Assembly: GCF_014696065.1 (NCBI RefSeq)
Contig: NZ_JACJPL010000024.1
Coordinates: forward strand, 62,001-126,000
From: Leptolyngbya sp. FACHB-261
GTDB taxonomy: Bacteria; Cyanobacteriota; Cyanobacteriia; FACHB-261
DNA: 64,000 nucleotides
Direction of reading: 5' to 3'
Shown: positions 8,007-16,465 of the stretch, in pieces
Numbering within the stretch: the first letter of the stretch is position 1
How the letters are laid out: the number at the start of each line of letters is the position of its first letter
Program-made: the position numbers and the translations under genes
Notes under the pieces: model-generated
Seen by the model: only the letters and a program-made list of their open reading frames with translations
Database searches by the model: none
Told to the model about the DNA's origin: nothing

Positions 8007-9896
8007 TCAGCGAGCACTGACATCCAACGAGAAGTCACCAGCTCCTGCACCCACAACGTCAATCGAGTAAGTGCCGCCCGTTGGCACCTGCGCTTGCCAC
8101 TGCGACAAGCCCTCAGCATCTTCAACGACACGACCATCAGGATAGCGAATAGTGAACTGGGCATTGCCGCTGACCCTCGTTACAGTCAGCGTTTGGTTCT
8201 CTTGCACGGTGATCGGGTAGCGCAGCACCGTGCCCGCCGGAGCCTGATCGGAAACCGTCGTGCTGGTCTCGCCATTGCCGAACTGAATCGGAGCGCGCTC
8301 CTGGACCTGGGGTTCAGCTTGCGTAGGGCTAGGCGATGGCGCCGTGGTCGGGGCAGCGGTGGGGGCTGGCTGCAAGTCAACGGTCAGGTTATAACTGCCT
8401 CGGTCAATACCCTCTGCCGTTTTTAGCTCAATCGAATAGTCATCTTTGTAGGGCACTTCGCCATCCCAGGCCGAGACACCCGTAGCGTTCTGATCCAGCG
8501 GATTGCCGTTGGAATCCAGCACGCTCATGACAATGCCCCGACTGCCTTGGAGCCGAACACTGAGACGCTCACCCTGTCCAGCTGAGAGCACGTAGGCCAG
8601 AGTCTGATTGCCAGCGAGGTTACCCGACTGCTGAACTGTAGTCCCCGGATTGATACCCAGGCGCACTTCTTCGCGGGTGGGTTCGGGGTTGGTCGTGGGG
8701 GCGTCAGCGGTTGCCAAGGGAGTCGGTGCTGGGGTTGAGGCCAGCGGCGTGGGAGTGCTGGTAAAGACCGGCGTGGGGCTCACTGTGGTCTGCGGCTGAT
8801 CGGAGTCTCCCCGCAGCAACAAGCTGACCACGGCCCAGGAGCCAAAGCCAGTCACCAACATCAAGCCCACAATTACCAGAGCTGGAAACCAGGGCTTGTC
8901 CCAAATTGATTCGGGAGGCGCGGCGTTGACCGCTGGAATCGCCATTGTGGGTCGGGGACGGGCGGCGGGTCCAACGGGCGGCGCCACATTAGTATCAGGT
9001 GGACGTCCTACTGCCATGGTTGCCACCCGCGACAGATTAGGGTCAGGTTGGCTGGACTGCAAACTCATCAGCGCTTGCGAGGCTTCATCGGCAGTCTGAT
9101 AGCGGTCACCTGGTTTGTAGGCCAGCATGCGGTTGAGCACCTGCGCCAGACCAGGACTCACCGGCTGGGACAAGTAGCGTTGCCACTGCCAGGTGAGGCT
9201 TTCATCATCAAATAAATCTTGAGGTTCGTGTCCGCTCAGCAATACGACTGCTGTCGCCGCCAGCGAGTAAAGGTCACTGCTGGGGTAGGCTCGACCGGTT
9301 TGCAACTGCTCACTGGGCGCGTAACCCAACTTACCTACCATCGTGGCTTGATGACCCTGATCGCCCTGAAAGCGAGTGGCAGCTTCTTTGACCACGCCGA
9401 AGTCGATTAGGACAGGCTTGCTGTCGCTGCTGCGCAGAATCAGGTTATCGGGAGCAATGTCGCGGTGAATAATGTTTTTGCCGTGGATGTAGCTTAGTAC
9501 CGGCATCACTTGGGCCAGCAGCCGAATAATTTCCTCTTCGCTGAAGGTTTGCCCCTGGAGCTTGCGCTCGTTGAGCAAAGCACGATAGGTTTTGCCGTCG
9601 ATGTAATCCTGCACTAGGAAAAAGCGTCCGCCTTCTTCGAAGGTGGCGCGGAACTGAGGCACCTGGGGATGCTGAAGCTGGTAGAGGGTGCTAGCTTCAC
9701 GGCCAAACAGCTCGCGTGCCTTGTCCATCACAGTCTCACCCCGCTGGATCGGGATGAATTCTTTCAAAGCACAAGCTTCGTTAAAGCGTCCTTGATCCTC
9801 CGTCAGGTAGGTCCGCCCAAAGCCTCCCTGCCCTAGAACACGGGTAATACGGTAACGATTGGATAGGACGGTGCCAGGGGGAAGAGGAGGCTGCAT
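8007..9896 (-). CDS. Serine/threonine protein kinase with extracytoplasmic beta domains
   Basis: A 629-residue Hanks-type kinase with all key motifs: glycine loop LGQGGFGRTYL, Lys in ACALKEF, HRD in IIHRDIAPDNLIL and DFG in LIDFGVV. The kinase domain covers about 1-270. A transmembrane helix (WFPALVIVGLMLVTGFGSW) lies near 333-352. A Thr/Pro-rich spacer and two beta-rich repeats follow (about 410-510 and 530-629), resembling bacterial pre-peptidase C-terminal domains. Topology suggests an outside sensor and inside kinase. It phosphorylates Ser/Thr of unknown targets. The neighbour at 4606-7785 is a pseudokinase of related architecture. It resembles cyanobacterial Spk proteins, but I cannot assign a specific spk name. 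Confidence 0.93.
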   Translation of the reverse strand: MQPPLPPGTVLSNRYRITRVLGQGGFGRTYLTEDQGRFNEACALKEFIPIQRGETVMDKARELFGREASTLYQLQHPQVPQFRATFEEGGRFFLVQDYIDGKTYRALLNERKLQGQTFSEEEIIRLLAQVMPVLSYIHGKNIIHRDIAPDNLILRSSDSKPVLIDFGVVKEAATRFQGDQGHQATMVGKLGYAPSEQLQTGRAYPSSDLYSLAATAVVLLSGHEPQDLFDDESLTWQWQRYLSQPVSPGLAQVLNRMLAYKPGDRYQTADEASQALMSLQSSQPDPNLSRVATMAVGRPPDTNVAPPVGPAARPRPTMAIPAVNAAPPESIWDKPWFPALVIVGLMLVTGFGSWAVVSLLLRGDSDQPQTTVSPTPVFTSTPTPLASTPAPTPLATADAPTTNPEPTREEVRLGINPGTTVQQSGNLAGNQTLAYVLSAGQGERLSVRLQGSRGIVMSVLDSNGNPLDQNATGVSAWDGEVPYKDDYSIELKTAEGIDRGSYNLTVDLQPAPTAAPTTAPSPSPTQAEPQVQERAPIQFGNGETSTTVSDQAPAGTVLRYPITVQENQTLTVTRVSGNAQFTIRYPDGRVVEDAEGLSQWQAQVPTGGTYSIDVVGAGAGDFSLDVSAR

Positions 9897-10107
9897 AGGG
9901 AAACTCGTACAGCGAAGGGCTGAATCGGTAGACGGGTTAGGAACACTACAGACAGATCTAAACAGCCAACCGCGAGACTAATCGGGATAAAACTGGATAG
10001 AACTAACATATTGCTTAACCTAGCCGGTTTGCCTCCCTGTTTGAGTGGAGAGCTTTGCTAGGTCTGCTCTACAATTTTGCGATATTGTCCAGCCCATCTT
10101 CTGAACT

Positions 10108-11349
10108 TTGACTTCAGTTCGCTCATCTGATGCTGCCTTTGAGGCCAAACTGCTCAAGCTTAACCAACGGCTAAAAGCGGCCCGTCTGGGTTTCGTGGTT
10201 GAACAGCGGGGCAACAGTCTAGTACTGCGCGGCACGCTGCCGCCCCGTCCGGGTACCGGTCGCCTGCGCCCCTACCAACAACGCCTGAGCCTGAGTCTAG
10301 CCGCCAATGCTGATGGCTTGAAACAGGCTGAGCAAGCCGCCAAAGTGATCGCAGCACAGCTGATTCAGAAGACCTTTGACTGGCAGGATTATCTGAAGTG
10401 GGGTAGCGCCCGCAACTTGGCGTTTAGCGAGCTGACTGTGCCGCAGCAGGTTGAGGCATTCGAGCGCTGGTTTTTCAACCAGCGAGGCGAGCAAGCGGCC
10501 AGCCGCAGCACTTGGGCAACGGCTTACGCGCCGTACTTGCGTCAAGTGCTCGAAGTGGCTCAAGCTCATGCGGACTTCAGTATCAGCGAGGTCATCTACA
10601 GCGCTCTGCTCAAAACGCCACCGGACAGCCGCAGCCGTCAGGTTTGCAGTACAGCACTACGCAGCTTTTGCCAATTTCTCAAGCTAGAGGTGCCCTTTGA
10701 AGTGGGCGAATCTGGTTTGGGCTATCAGCATCCCAGCCCACGCAACTTGCCGGATGACCAACTGATTATTGAGTGGTTTGAGCGCATTCCCAACCCTCAG
10801 TGGCGGTTCGTTTACGGCTTAATGGCCGCTTACGGGCTACGCAATCACGAGGTTTTCTTCTGCGACTTTGCTGAACTGCGTAATGCAGCTGTCGCCAATC
10901 CCACGGTGCAGGTTCTAACCACCACCAAGACTGGCGAACATGAAGTCTGGCCCTTCTATCCGGAATGGGTGGAGCAGTTTCAGTTGCGTTCTGGCTGCTT
11001 GCCGCCAGTCAAAACTGATCTCACCCGAACAACTCTCCAGCAAGTCGGGGCCACAGTAACCCGGCAGTTCAGGCGCTACGACCTGCCCTTCTCTCCCTAT
11101 GACTTGCGCCATGCTTGGGCAGTGCGCACGATCCACTTTGGGCTTTCTGATACGGTTGCGGCTCGAATGATGGGCCACTCGGTTGCCATTCACACCCGCA
11201 CCTACCACCGTTGGTTGGCCCGCCGCGACCAGCAGCAAGCGGTTGAAACAGCACTAGCACGTTCAGGACTGAAGCCCCCAGTCAAGCCCCCAATTCCGGC
11301 CGCATCAGCTGCGGTGGCTGCACCTGAAGTAGCCACCTCTGAAGTCTGA
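10108..11349 (+). CDS. Tyrosine recombinase/integrase-like protein
   Basis: A 413-residue member of the phage integrase (tyrosine recombinase) superfamily. Visible catalytic positions are Arg in AYGLRNHEV (about 247), Lys in TTKTGEHEV, the box SPYDLRHAWAV (about 330) in which the usual His before DLR is Tyr, His in MGHSVAIH and the nucleophile Tyr in RTYHRW (about 365). The N-terminal 100 residues hold an Arg-rich arm domain. The only start is TTG at 10108, since an in-frame TGA sits at 10102. Nearby DNA shows no prophage or attachment site, so it looks like a stand-alone chromosomal integrase-type protein of the kind common in cyanobacteria. Its substrate is unknown, and the His to Tyr change may lower activity. 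Confidence 0.85.
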   Translation: MTSVRSSDAAFEAKLLKLNQRLKAARLGFVVEQRGNSLVLRGTLPPRPGTGRLRPYQQRLSLSLAANADGLKQAEQAAKVIAAQLIQKTFDWQDYLKWGSARNLAFSELTVPQQVEAFERWFFNQRGEQAASRSTWATAYAPYLRQVLEVAQAHADFSISEVIYSALLKTPPDSRSRQVCSTALRSFCQFLKLEVPFEVGESGLGYQHPSPRNLPDDQLIIEWFERIPNPQWRFVYGLMAAYGLRNHEVFFCDFAELRNAAVANPTVQVLTTTKTGEHEVWPFYPEWVEQFQLRSGCLPPVKTDLTRTTLQQVGATVTRQFRRYDLPFSPYDLRHAWAVRTIHFGLSDTVAARMMGHSVAIHTRTYHRWLARRDQQQAVETALARSGLKPPVKPPIPAASAAVAAPEVATSEV

Positions 11350-11445
11350 AGGCGAGGCTTCAGCACCTGGTCCAAGGGCCTTGCTTGACCCTCCTGGACT
11401 CTGAACTTTTGGGCAAACGCCCCCATCCCTTACTTCCACCCCCCT

Positions 11446-13032
11446 ATGAGTGAAGCCACGACCGATCAGCCCGAATTTGAGTCCGACATCCCTGACGACT
11501 GGGTTGAACGGGGAACCGTGCTAGCTGGTGTTGGTTGCTACACAGAAGCCATGGCCTGCTTCGACCGGGCTCTGGAGCTACAACCCGACCACGCAGATGC
11601 TTGGAACAACCGGGGCCACAGTCTGGCTGCCTTAGGCCGGATCGATGAGGCCTTTGCTTGTTTCGACCAAACTATCCGCTTTAACCCCGACCACTATTGG
11701 GCCTGGAACAATCGAGGGCTAGCGCTGGCCCGTCTGGGGCGATACCAAGAAGCGCTAACCAGCTTCGAGCGCGCCATTGAGTTCAATCCCAACGATGCGA
11801 ATGCCTGGAATAACCGGGGCTTGGTCCTGTCCAACCTGGGTCGTCATGACAAAGCGCTACTCAGCCTAGAGCGGGCAGTCGAGTTGCAACCAGACTACTA
11901 CCAGGCCTGGCTCAATCGAGGCGGTGCCCTGCTTGCCCTGAGCCGTCCTGCTGAAGCTCTCCGTTGTCTCGATCAGGCTTTGGCAATTCGGCCCGACTAT
12001 GGCAAAGTCTGGTTTCATCGTGGCAATGCCCTAGTTGGTTTGGGCTGCGTGGCAGAGGCGATTGCCGACTACGAGAAGGCGCTAGCCCATGACCCCAACG
12101 ACCGCCGCATTCGTTATGTGCGCGACCTGCTGTTGGCTAGCACCGGCCAACCACCAGAAGCCAACTCTAGTTTCTGCCGAGTTTTGGAGCCTGATCGTTC
12201 AGCCGCTGAGGCCAATGATGTTAATGCACAGGCTCAAGAGGCCAATAGTCAGGGGGATCAGGGCGATAGCTTAGACACACTCCTGGCAGAGTTTGACCGG
12301 GTTCTTGCGAGCAACCCCGATGACGCTGCGACCTGGGTAATGCGAGCAATGTTGTTGGGTAGCTCTAGACAACACGAGGCGGCAATCGCTAGTTACGATC
12401 AGGCACTGACCTTAGAGCCGCAAGAATATCGCTCCTGGTCCAATTGAGGCACTGAGTTGGCTAGTTTGGGGGGTCACGAGGAGGCAATCGCTAGCTACGA
12501 GCGGGCGCTAGGCCTCGAAGCTGGAGACATTGCAGTTTGGAGTAACCGTGGTGCTTCCTTGGAGCGCTTGGGCGATTATGCAGAAGCGATTGCCAGCTAC
12601 GACCAGATTCTGGGACTGCAACCTAAAGATGCCAGCACTTGGTATAGACGCGGCTGTGCTCTGATGCAGTTGCAGCGAGGTCAGGAAGCACTCGCTAGCT
12701 TTGACCAGGCACTAGCACTGGATCCCCATCGCGTAAACACCTGGTATCGGCGTGGTCACGTCCTGGCGCACCTCAACCAACACAGCGCAGCAATTGACAG
12801 CTACGACCAAGCGCTCCAGCTCCAACCTGCCTTGGCAGGAGCCTGGTACAACAGGGCCTGTTGCTATGCGCTCCAGGGTAATGCGGAGCAGGCCATTATT
12901 GACCTCCAGGAAGCGCTGAATCTAGACGCACAACAATATTGTCCCCTGGCGCAGGCAGACAGTGACTTTGGCCGGCTCCGGAACGACCCACGCTTTCAGG
13001 CAATTCTTCAAGCAAAAGACAGTGCTAGCTAA
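11446..13032 (+). pseudogene. TPR-repeat protein interrupted by one in-frame TGA
   Basis: A 528-codon frame of about a dozen tetratricopeptide repeats (pattern AWNNRGxxLxxLGRxxEA), split by TGA at 12445-12447. The repeat consensus predicts Arg at that position (WSN-R-G), so a single CGA to TGA transition explains the stop, and the downstream frame continues without shift. Other repeats give WNNRG, WLNRG, WYRRG and WYNRA. Translation might restart at TTG 12457, giving two polypeptides (333 and 191 residues). Possibilities are a recent nonsense mutation, a sequencing error or readthrough. TPR proteins are protein-binding scaffolds; no catalytic domain is visible. The gene ends in a strong hairpin that overlaps its stop codon. 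Confidence 0.85.
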
Positions 13033-13047
13033 GGGTCTTAGCTAGCA
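13023..13047. terminator. Perfect 11-bp hairpin between convergent genes
   Basis: TGCTAGCTAAG pairs with CTTAGCTAGCA around GGT. It includes the TAA stop of the TPR gene. A weaker AGAGC/GCTCT hairpin follows at about 13053. It is likely a two-way terminator for the TPR gene and the CAAD gene, although no long T-run is present. Confidence 0.65.
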
Positions 13048-13074
13048 ATACGAGAGCTGAGATTTCGGCTCTAT

Positions 13075-14136
13075 CTACTCTGCCGACTCACCGAGCACCT
13101 GATTCTTAAAGCTACGGATGTTGCTGTTGAGTTCCTGGCGGTTGGAGGCAAACAGCAGGTAGCGATAAACAAACCAAACCGTGTAGCTTGCACCAACGAG
13201 TTCAAAGGTCGGCGCTAGCAGAGGGGTTGAGTTGATGACACCCAGGATAGCCGAGAGGATCGACAGCACGGGGGTGAGAACTAGAACCAGCGCAAAAACA
13301 GTTAGAGGCGTTTTGTACTGGTTTACAACGTGGGACAGGCCCTCAGGGATATAGGCAAAGGGGGCTAGTAGTTCTCTGATTAGACGGCGCTCGGTCGTCG
13401 CTTCAGCAGCAGGAACCGTGGCCAACGGGGCAGCAGTCGGCGGTTGTACATTAACCGCTTCAGGCTGTTGAGCATCGGCGACTGCGTAAGTGGATTTTGC
13501 TTCGGTGTTCATCGTGTTCTCCAAAACAGGTTGCTCGCTTTGCCGGACTTCCTGGGCAGGGTGATCAACGAGATCAACGAGATCATCTTTGATACTAGAC
13601 GCCCCTCCGGAGATTGCATCAGTTACGTCAGAAATGATGCCCTGCTCCGCTGGCTCGGCTTTAACTGGCTCAGCTTTAAATTGATGCTCAGGCTCAGTGT
13701 AGCTACCCGCTTGGGTATCAGCTACGCCTTCAGGCGACTCAAAGCCAGAGCTTTTGTGGTGGGTGGGTCGAGGAGTCCTGCTATTAGCGCCTGAATAAAC
13801 TCTGGCTGCTTCTAGCGGCTCCAGCTCCGAGTCTTCCACCGCTTGCACAGCGGTTAGTACGGTATCCAGCTTAGACTCAGGTATCTTACCGGCCTTGGCC
13901 ATTGCTTCGTCTAATTCAGATTCTGGCGTCTCGGGAACTAAGGTTGTTACCTCGCTCAGCTCAGCTTCGGTTAACTCCTGCGTTGCCAGTGCCGCCTCTA
14001 ACTCAGATTCCGGTACAGCGTGAACTGCTTCAATCACTGTTTCCACAGCAGATAGCTGGTCCAATGAAATTACCTCGGCAGCTTGCTGCGGTTCATCTGA
14101 GTGGGTCACGTTGGGTTCCGGAGTTGGTTCAGGCAT
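13075..14136 (-). CDS. CAAD-domain membrane protein with acidic repeat region
   Basis: A 353-residue protein whose C-terminal 100 residues form a CAAD domain: amphipathic start, two membrane helices (LTVFALVLVLTPVLSILSAI and FELVGASYTVWFVYRYLLF) and a basic end with RQELNSNIRSFKNQVLG. CAAD domains occur appended to cyanobacterial aminoacyl-tRNA synthetases and in CURT1-type thylakoid curvature proteins. Here the domain follows an acidic low-complexity region with at least three degenerate units of the form PESELxxAL (about residues 42-100). GGAG lies just upstream of the ATG at 14136. It is likely a thylakoid membrane-shaping or anchoring protein, by family; the role of the repeats is unknown. 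Confidence 0.88.
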   Translation of the reverse strand: MPEPTPEPNVTHSDEPQQAAEVISLDQLSAVETVIEAVHAVPESELEAALATQELTEAELSEVTTLVPETPESELDEAMAKAGKIPESKLDTVLTAVQAVEDSELEPLEAARVYSGANSRTPRPTHHKSSGFESPEGVADTQAGSYTEPEHQFKAEPVKAEPAEQGIISDVTDAISGGASSIKDDLVDLVDHPAQEVRQSEQPVLENTMNTEAKSTYAVADAQQPEAVNVQPPTAAPLATVPAAEATTERRLIRELLAPFAYIPEGLSHVVNQYKTPLTVFALVLVLTPVLSILSAILGVINSTPLLAPTFELVGASYTVWFVYRYLLFASNRQELNSNIRSFKNQVLGESAE

Positions 14137-14273
14137 GGAGGGCTCCTAATTGTTAATTGCAGCCATTGTGTTCTTCCCTCTATAAATCGACGTTAGCGAA
14201 GCAGGGACACGGCTTCGCGCTCCCTAGGGTAGAGATACCCAGCCGGGGAAACAGTTTACCGTGTATTAACTCT

Positions 14274-14558
14274 TTAGGAATAGTGCTGTTGTACGTTCGC
14301 AAACGGTTGTGAACCAAAATAGTTAGTACTAAGGCGTCGCAAGCCTTCCTTCGCTATGGTGCTGGCAGCACCTACTGGATCTGCTTTGGAGTAGTGCAAC
14401 GTCACAGCATAACTAATCCACCAGTTTTGAGTTTCAATTGTGCTGCCTTCGGTGCGTGAGGATGTGGAGCGGTTCAAGCCTAACCGCGCTTCGTTTCCAC
14501 GCTGAAAAGCTGGATACTCGGTCACATGCCGGAAGCGCTTGACCAACGCTTTCAGCAT
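14274..14558 (-). CDS. Possible small hypothetical protein or gene fragment
   Basis: A 94-residue open frame with a mixed composition (NWWISYAVTLHYSKADP) that does not match a family I know. No clear ribosome-binding site is visible. The surroundings (14.3-16.4 kb) form a small accessory patch. Upstream on its strand lies a repeated TCATGACCTA (14615 and 14628). It could equally be noise or the remnant of a longer gene. Confidence 0.3.
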   Translation of the reverse strand: MLKALVKRFRHVTEYPAFQRGNEARLGLNRSTSSRTEGSTIETQNWWISYAVTLHYSKADPVGAASTIAKEGLRRLSTNYFGSQPFANVQQHYS

Positions 14559-14731
14559 GTGACAGATCAGAACACTTGGGAAGAAGTCGCAGCGGGTCTA
14601 CTCCAATACCCGGTCATGACCTAACTCTCATGACCTAGACAAGTCGAGAAACTGCCGAACACTTCAGCAGCTAACTTTTACAACAAACTATGAGCGAATA
14701 CATGACCACCCTAAACTGACCTGCGATAGCG

Positions 14732-15100
14732 ATGCACAACTTCAAACACTTACAAATCTGGCTAAAGCTAGAAAAGTTTGAGTAGGACAGCACTAACGAG
14801 GATAGCAACGTCACCTATCGTCACACTGTTCACAAAAAGGGTCTGCCAATACGCTTCTCCGTGGCGCATAACTTTTATGATTTATCGATCGTCATCGCAG
14901 TAAACGAAAAACAGGTAGGGGAGCGCGTTGCGTACGACCTCGGCAAGATAGATAGTTTCAAACAACTGTTATCGGCTTTCGGAAGTAGAACTTTGAAGAA
15001 CTTAAATACCTGGAAACCCTTTAATGAGTCGATGCACGACCATCAGAGCAATCCGTTGACGTCGCAAGCCGCGCGCACCTCTGATGTGTGCCATAACTGA
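14732..15100 (+). pseudogene. First copy of tandem small-protein family, nonsense codon
   Basis: Reading from ATG 14732 gives LQIWLKLEKFE, then TAG at 14783-14785, then DSTNEDSNVTYRH and FSVAHNFYDLS in the same frame to 15100. It aligns with the copy at 15556: WLKLEKFE/WLKLEHFE, STNED/GTNKH, SVAHNF/TVRHNF, YDLGKIDSFKQLLSAFG/YDLLQPDSVTRLVAAFG. The stop falls where both other copies have Tyr (FEY), so TAC or TAT to TAG explains it. A restart at GTG 14861 would give a 79-residue C-terminal piece. The family is unknown to me. Confidence 0.75.
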
Positions 15101-15126
15101 AGACGACCTTTACGGTGCATGTCAAT

Positions 15127-15432
15127 ATGAGCAGTCTCGAAATGAACGCAACTCTAACAAGAAACGTTGAGAACTTGTACAGGTGGTTTGCTGCTGAAGG
15201 CTTCGAGTACAACGGCACAGACGAAGACGGACGGATGCGTTATTTGAAGCGCATTGATGCAGTTCCACCCACTCACTTCTTTTTCGTTCTGCACAGCTTT
15301 GATGAGATGAAGACAGCCGTGGAGACGGGGGACACCTACGAGATGAGAAAAAGCTACAGCTTGAAAAACATGACCGGGCTGACAGAGATGATGGGCGAAT
15401 ACGGAGCGTGGCGTAACGCACTCTACCAGTAG
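15127..15432 (+). CDS. Second copy of tandem small-protein family, unknown function
   Basis: A protein of about 101 residues sharing the order NLYRWFAAEGFEYNGTDEDG with the neighbours (NLNAWLKLEHFEYKGTNKHG in the copy at 15556), then a beta-rich middle (THFFFVLHSFDEM) and an ending LTEMMGEYGAWRNAL, matching LVAAFGEWHES. The start is uncertain (GTG 15115, ATG 15127 or ATG 15142), as none has a clear Shine-Dalgarno sequence. The shared core suggests an N-terminal helix, an aromatic strand FEY and a C-terminal helix. There are no membrane segments and no signal peptide, so it should be cytoplasmic. It is followed by a 3' repeat also found after the third copy. Confidence 0.6.
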   Translation: MSSLEMNATLTRNVENLYRWFAAEGFEYNGTDEDGRMRYLKRIDAVPPTHFFFVLHSFDEMKTAVETGDTYEMRKSYSLKNMTGLTEMMGEYGAWRNALYQ

Positions 15433-15484
15433 ACGGAAAGCGGAGTAAAACCGAGGCGTTTTGGCTAAAGTCAAGGCGCTTCTA
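15427..15484 (+). repeat. 3'-flank repeat, copy A
   Basis: This stretch ends in a 30-base block (15455-15484) that matches 15991-16020 at 22 of 30 positions, and both copies begin CCAGTAGA. It includes the stop codon region of the second paralog. It shows that the gene duplicated together with its 3' flank. Confidence 0.6.
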
Positions 15485-15555
15485 GCATAACCCCTTAAGG
15501 CTACGCAAACAGGAGGAACAGTACAGGAAAATACTATGCGACTATAGGGAGTGAG

Positions 15556-15951
15556 ATGACAACACCAGACCAACAACACATAACTGAAAAGGACAAATAT
15601 ATGCCTAAGGACAATACAACCCACGACGCAGAAGCGGCTAGTGTTCTACGTGCCAACCTTGAAAACTTGAACGCATGGCTCAAGCTTGAGCACTTTGAAT
15701 ACAAAGGGACAAACAAGCATGGCCACCTCTGCTTCAACAAGGACTTCCTCGACTATCGCGATAGGGGCTACACCTATACCGTACGTCACAACTTCGCCAG
15801 CGCTGCTGCGATGGATATCCCTACGAAGGGCGATGAGACACTACCTTATGACCTTCTTCAGCCGGATAGTGTAACACGCCTTGTGGCCGCGTTTGGGGAA
15901 TGGCATGAGAGCGTATTCCCAGATAACCCACTAGACAGAAGCCCGCTGTGA
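15556..15951 (+). CDS. Third copy of tandem small-protein family, unknown function
   Basis: A 131-residue protein, the longest intact member of the family. The core runs NLNAWLKLEHFEYKGTNKHG (about 35-54), YTYTVRHNFASAAAMDI (about 72-88), YDLLQPDSVTRLVAAFGEW (about 100-118). The ATG at 15556 follows GGGAGTGAG at close spacing; ATG 15601 is an alternative. It is charged and soluble, with no known motif. Divergence between copies is high (about a third identical by eye), so the duplication is old while the nonsense codon in copy one may be recent. Confidence 0.65.
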   Translation: MTTPDQQHITEKDKYMPKDNTTHDAEAASVLRANLENLNAWLKLEHFEYKGTNKHGHLCFNKDFLDYRDRGYTYTVRHNFASAAAMDIPTKGDETLPYDLLQPDSVTRLVAAFGEWHESVFPDNPLDRSPL

Positions 15952-16465
15952 GAAGCCTCACCATAGCCTGAGTACACCCAGTAGAACGGAGTCGCTTTGG
16001 CTGAGGCTGAAGCGCTTCTAATTTGTAAACCTACCACGAGTGGAAACAAAGACTCAGTAAAGTGTTTTGATCTAAAGTTTATTGACAACACAAAGTTGAA
16101 CATTTGTGTTGTCATAGTGAAGTATCTAGTTGTTAAAATCAGCCCCAAGCAGTTTTCCATCTCTCGTTTCAACAGCTATCCAAGAACCTGAACCAGGGTT
16201 TCGAATAGAAGAGTCGACAAGTCTTGAAATACTGCTTCTGAAAACTCAGATATCTGATCTGACATCACACAAGGAGACGGCTACCACTGAGTAGTAAAAA
16301 TGCATCATTCTTCCTAAAAGAGCAACAGAGAACGCGACGTACAATTTGCAAAGGTACTCTTTACAAGAGACGATTGTTCCGCTAAGCGCGGCTTTTTCCG
16401 TACCCTCCCTTGCTTACTGCAACTGTAGAGGAGGAAATAGCAAGAGCTAGTGATTCCCGCTCACA
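15952..16465. other. Intergenic region after the tandem family
   Basis: About 500 AT-rich bases with the copy-B repeat (15979) and no supported gene. A weak hairpin with CCGC/GCGG followed by CTTTTT near 16379 could end transcription on the plus strand. Confidence 0.4.
15979..16020 (+). repeat. 3'-flank repeat, copy B
   Basis: Second copy of the block described at 15427, starting CCAGTAGA and ending GCGCTTCTA. It sits 28 bases after the stop of the third paralog. Confidence 0.6.

Noticed and set aside
12445-12447. Selenocysteine or programmed recoding at the TGA in the TPR gene
   Set aside because: The site expects Arg rather than Cys or Sec, no downstream hairpin was seen, and a point mutation is simpler.
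11400-16460. Prophage or integron around the integrase-like gene
   Set aside because: No attachment-site repeats, structural phage genes or cassette array are visible.
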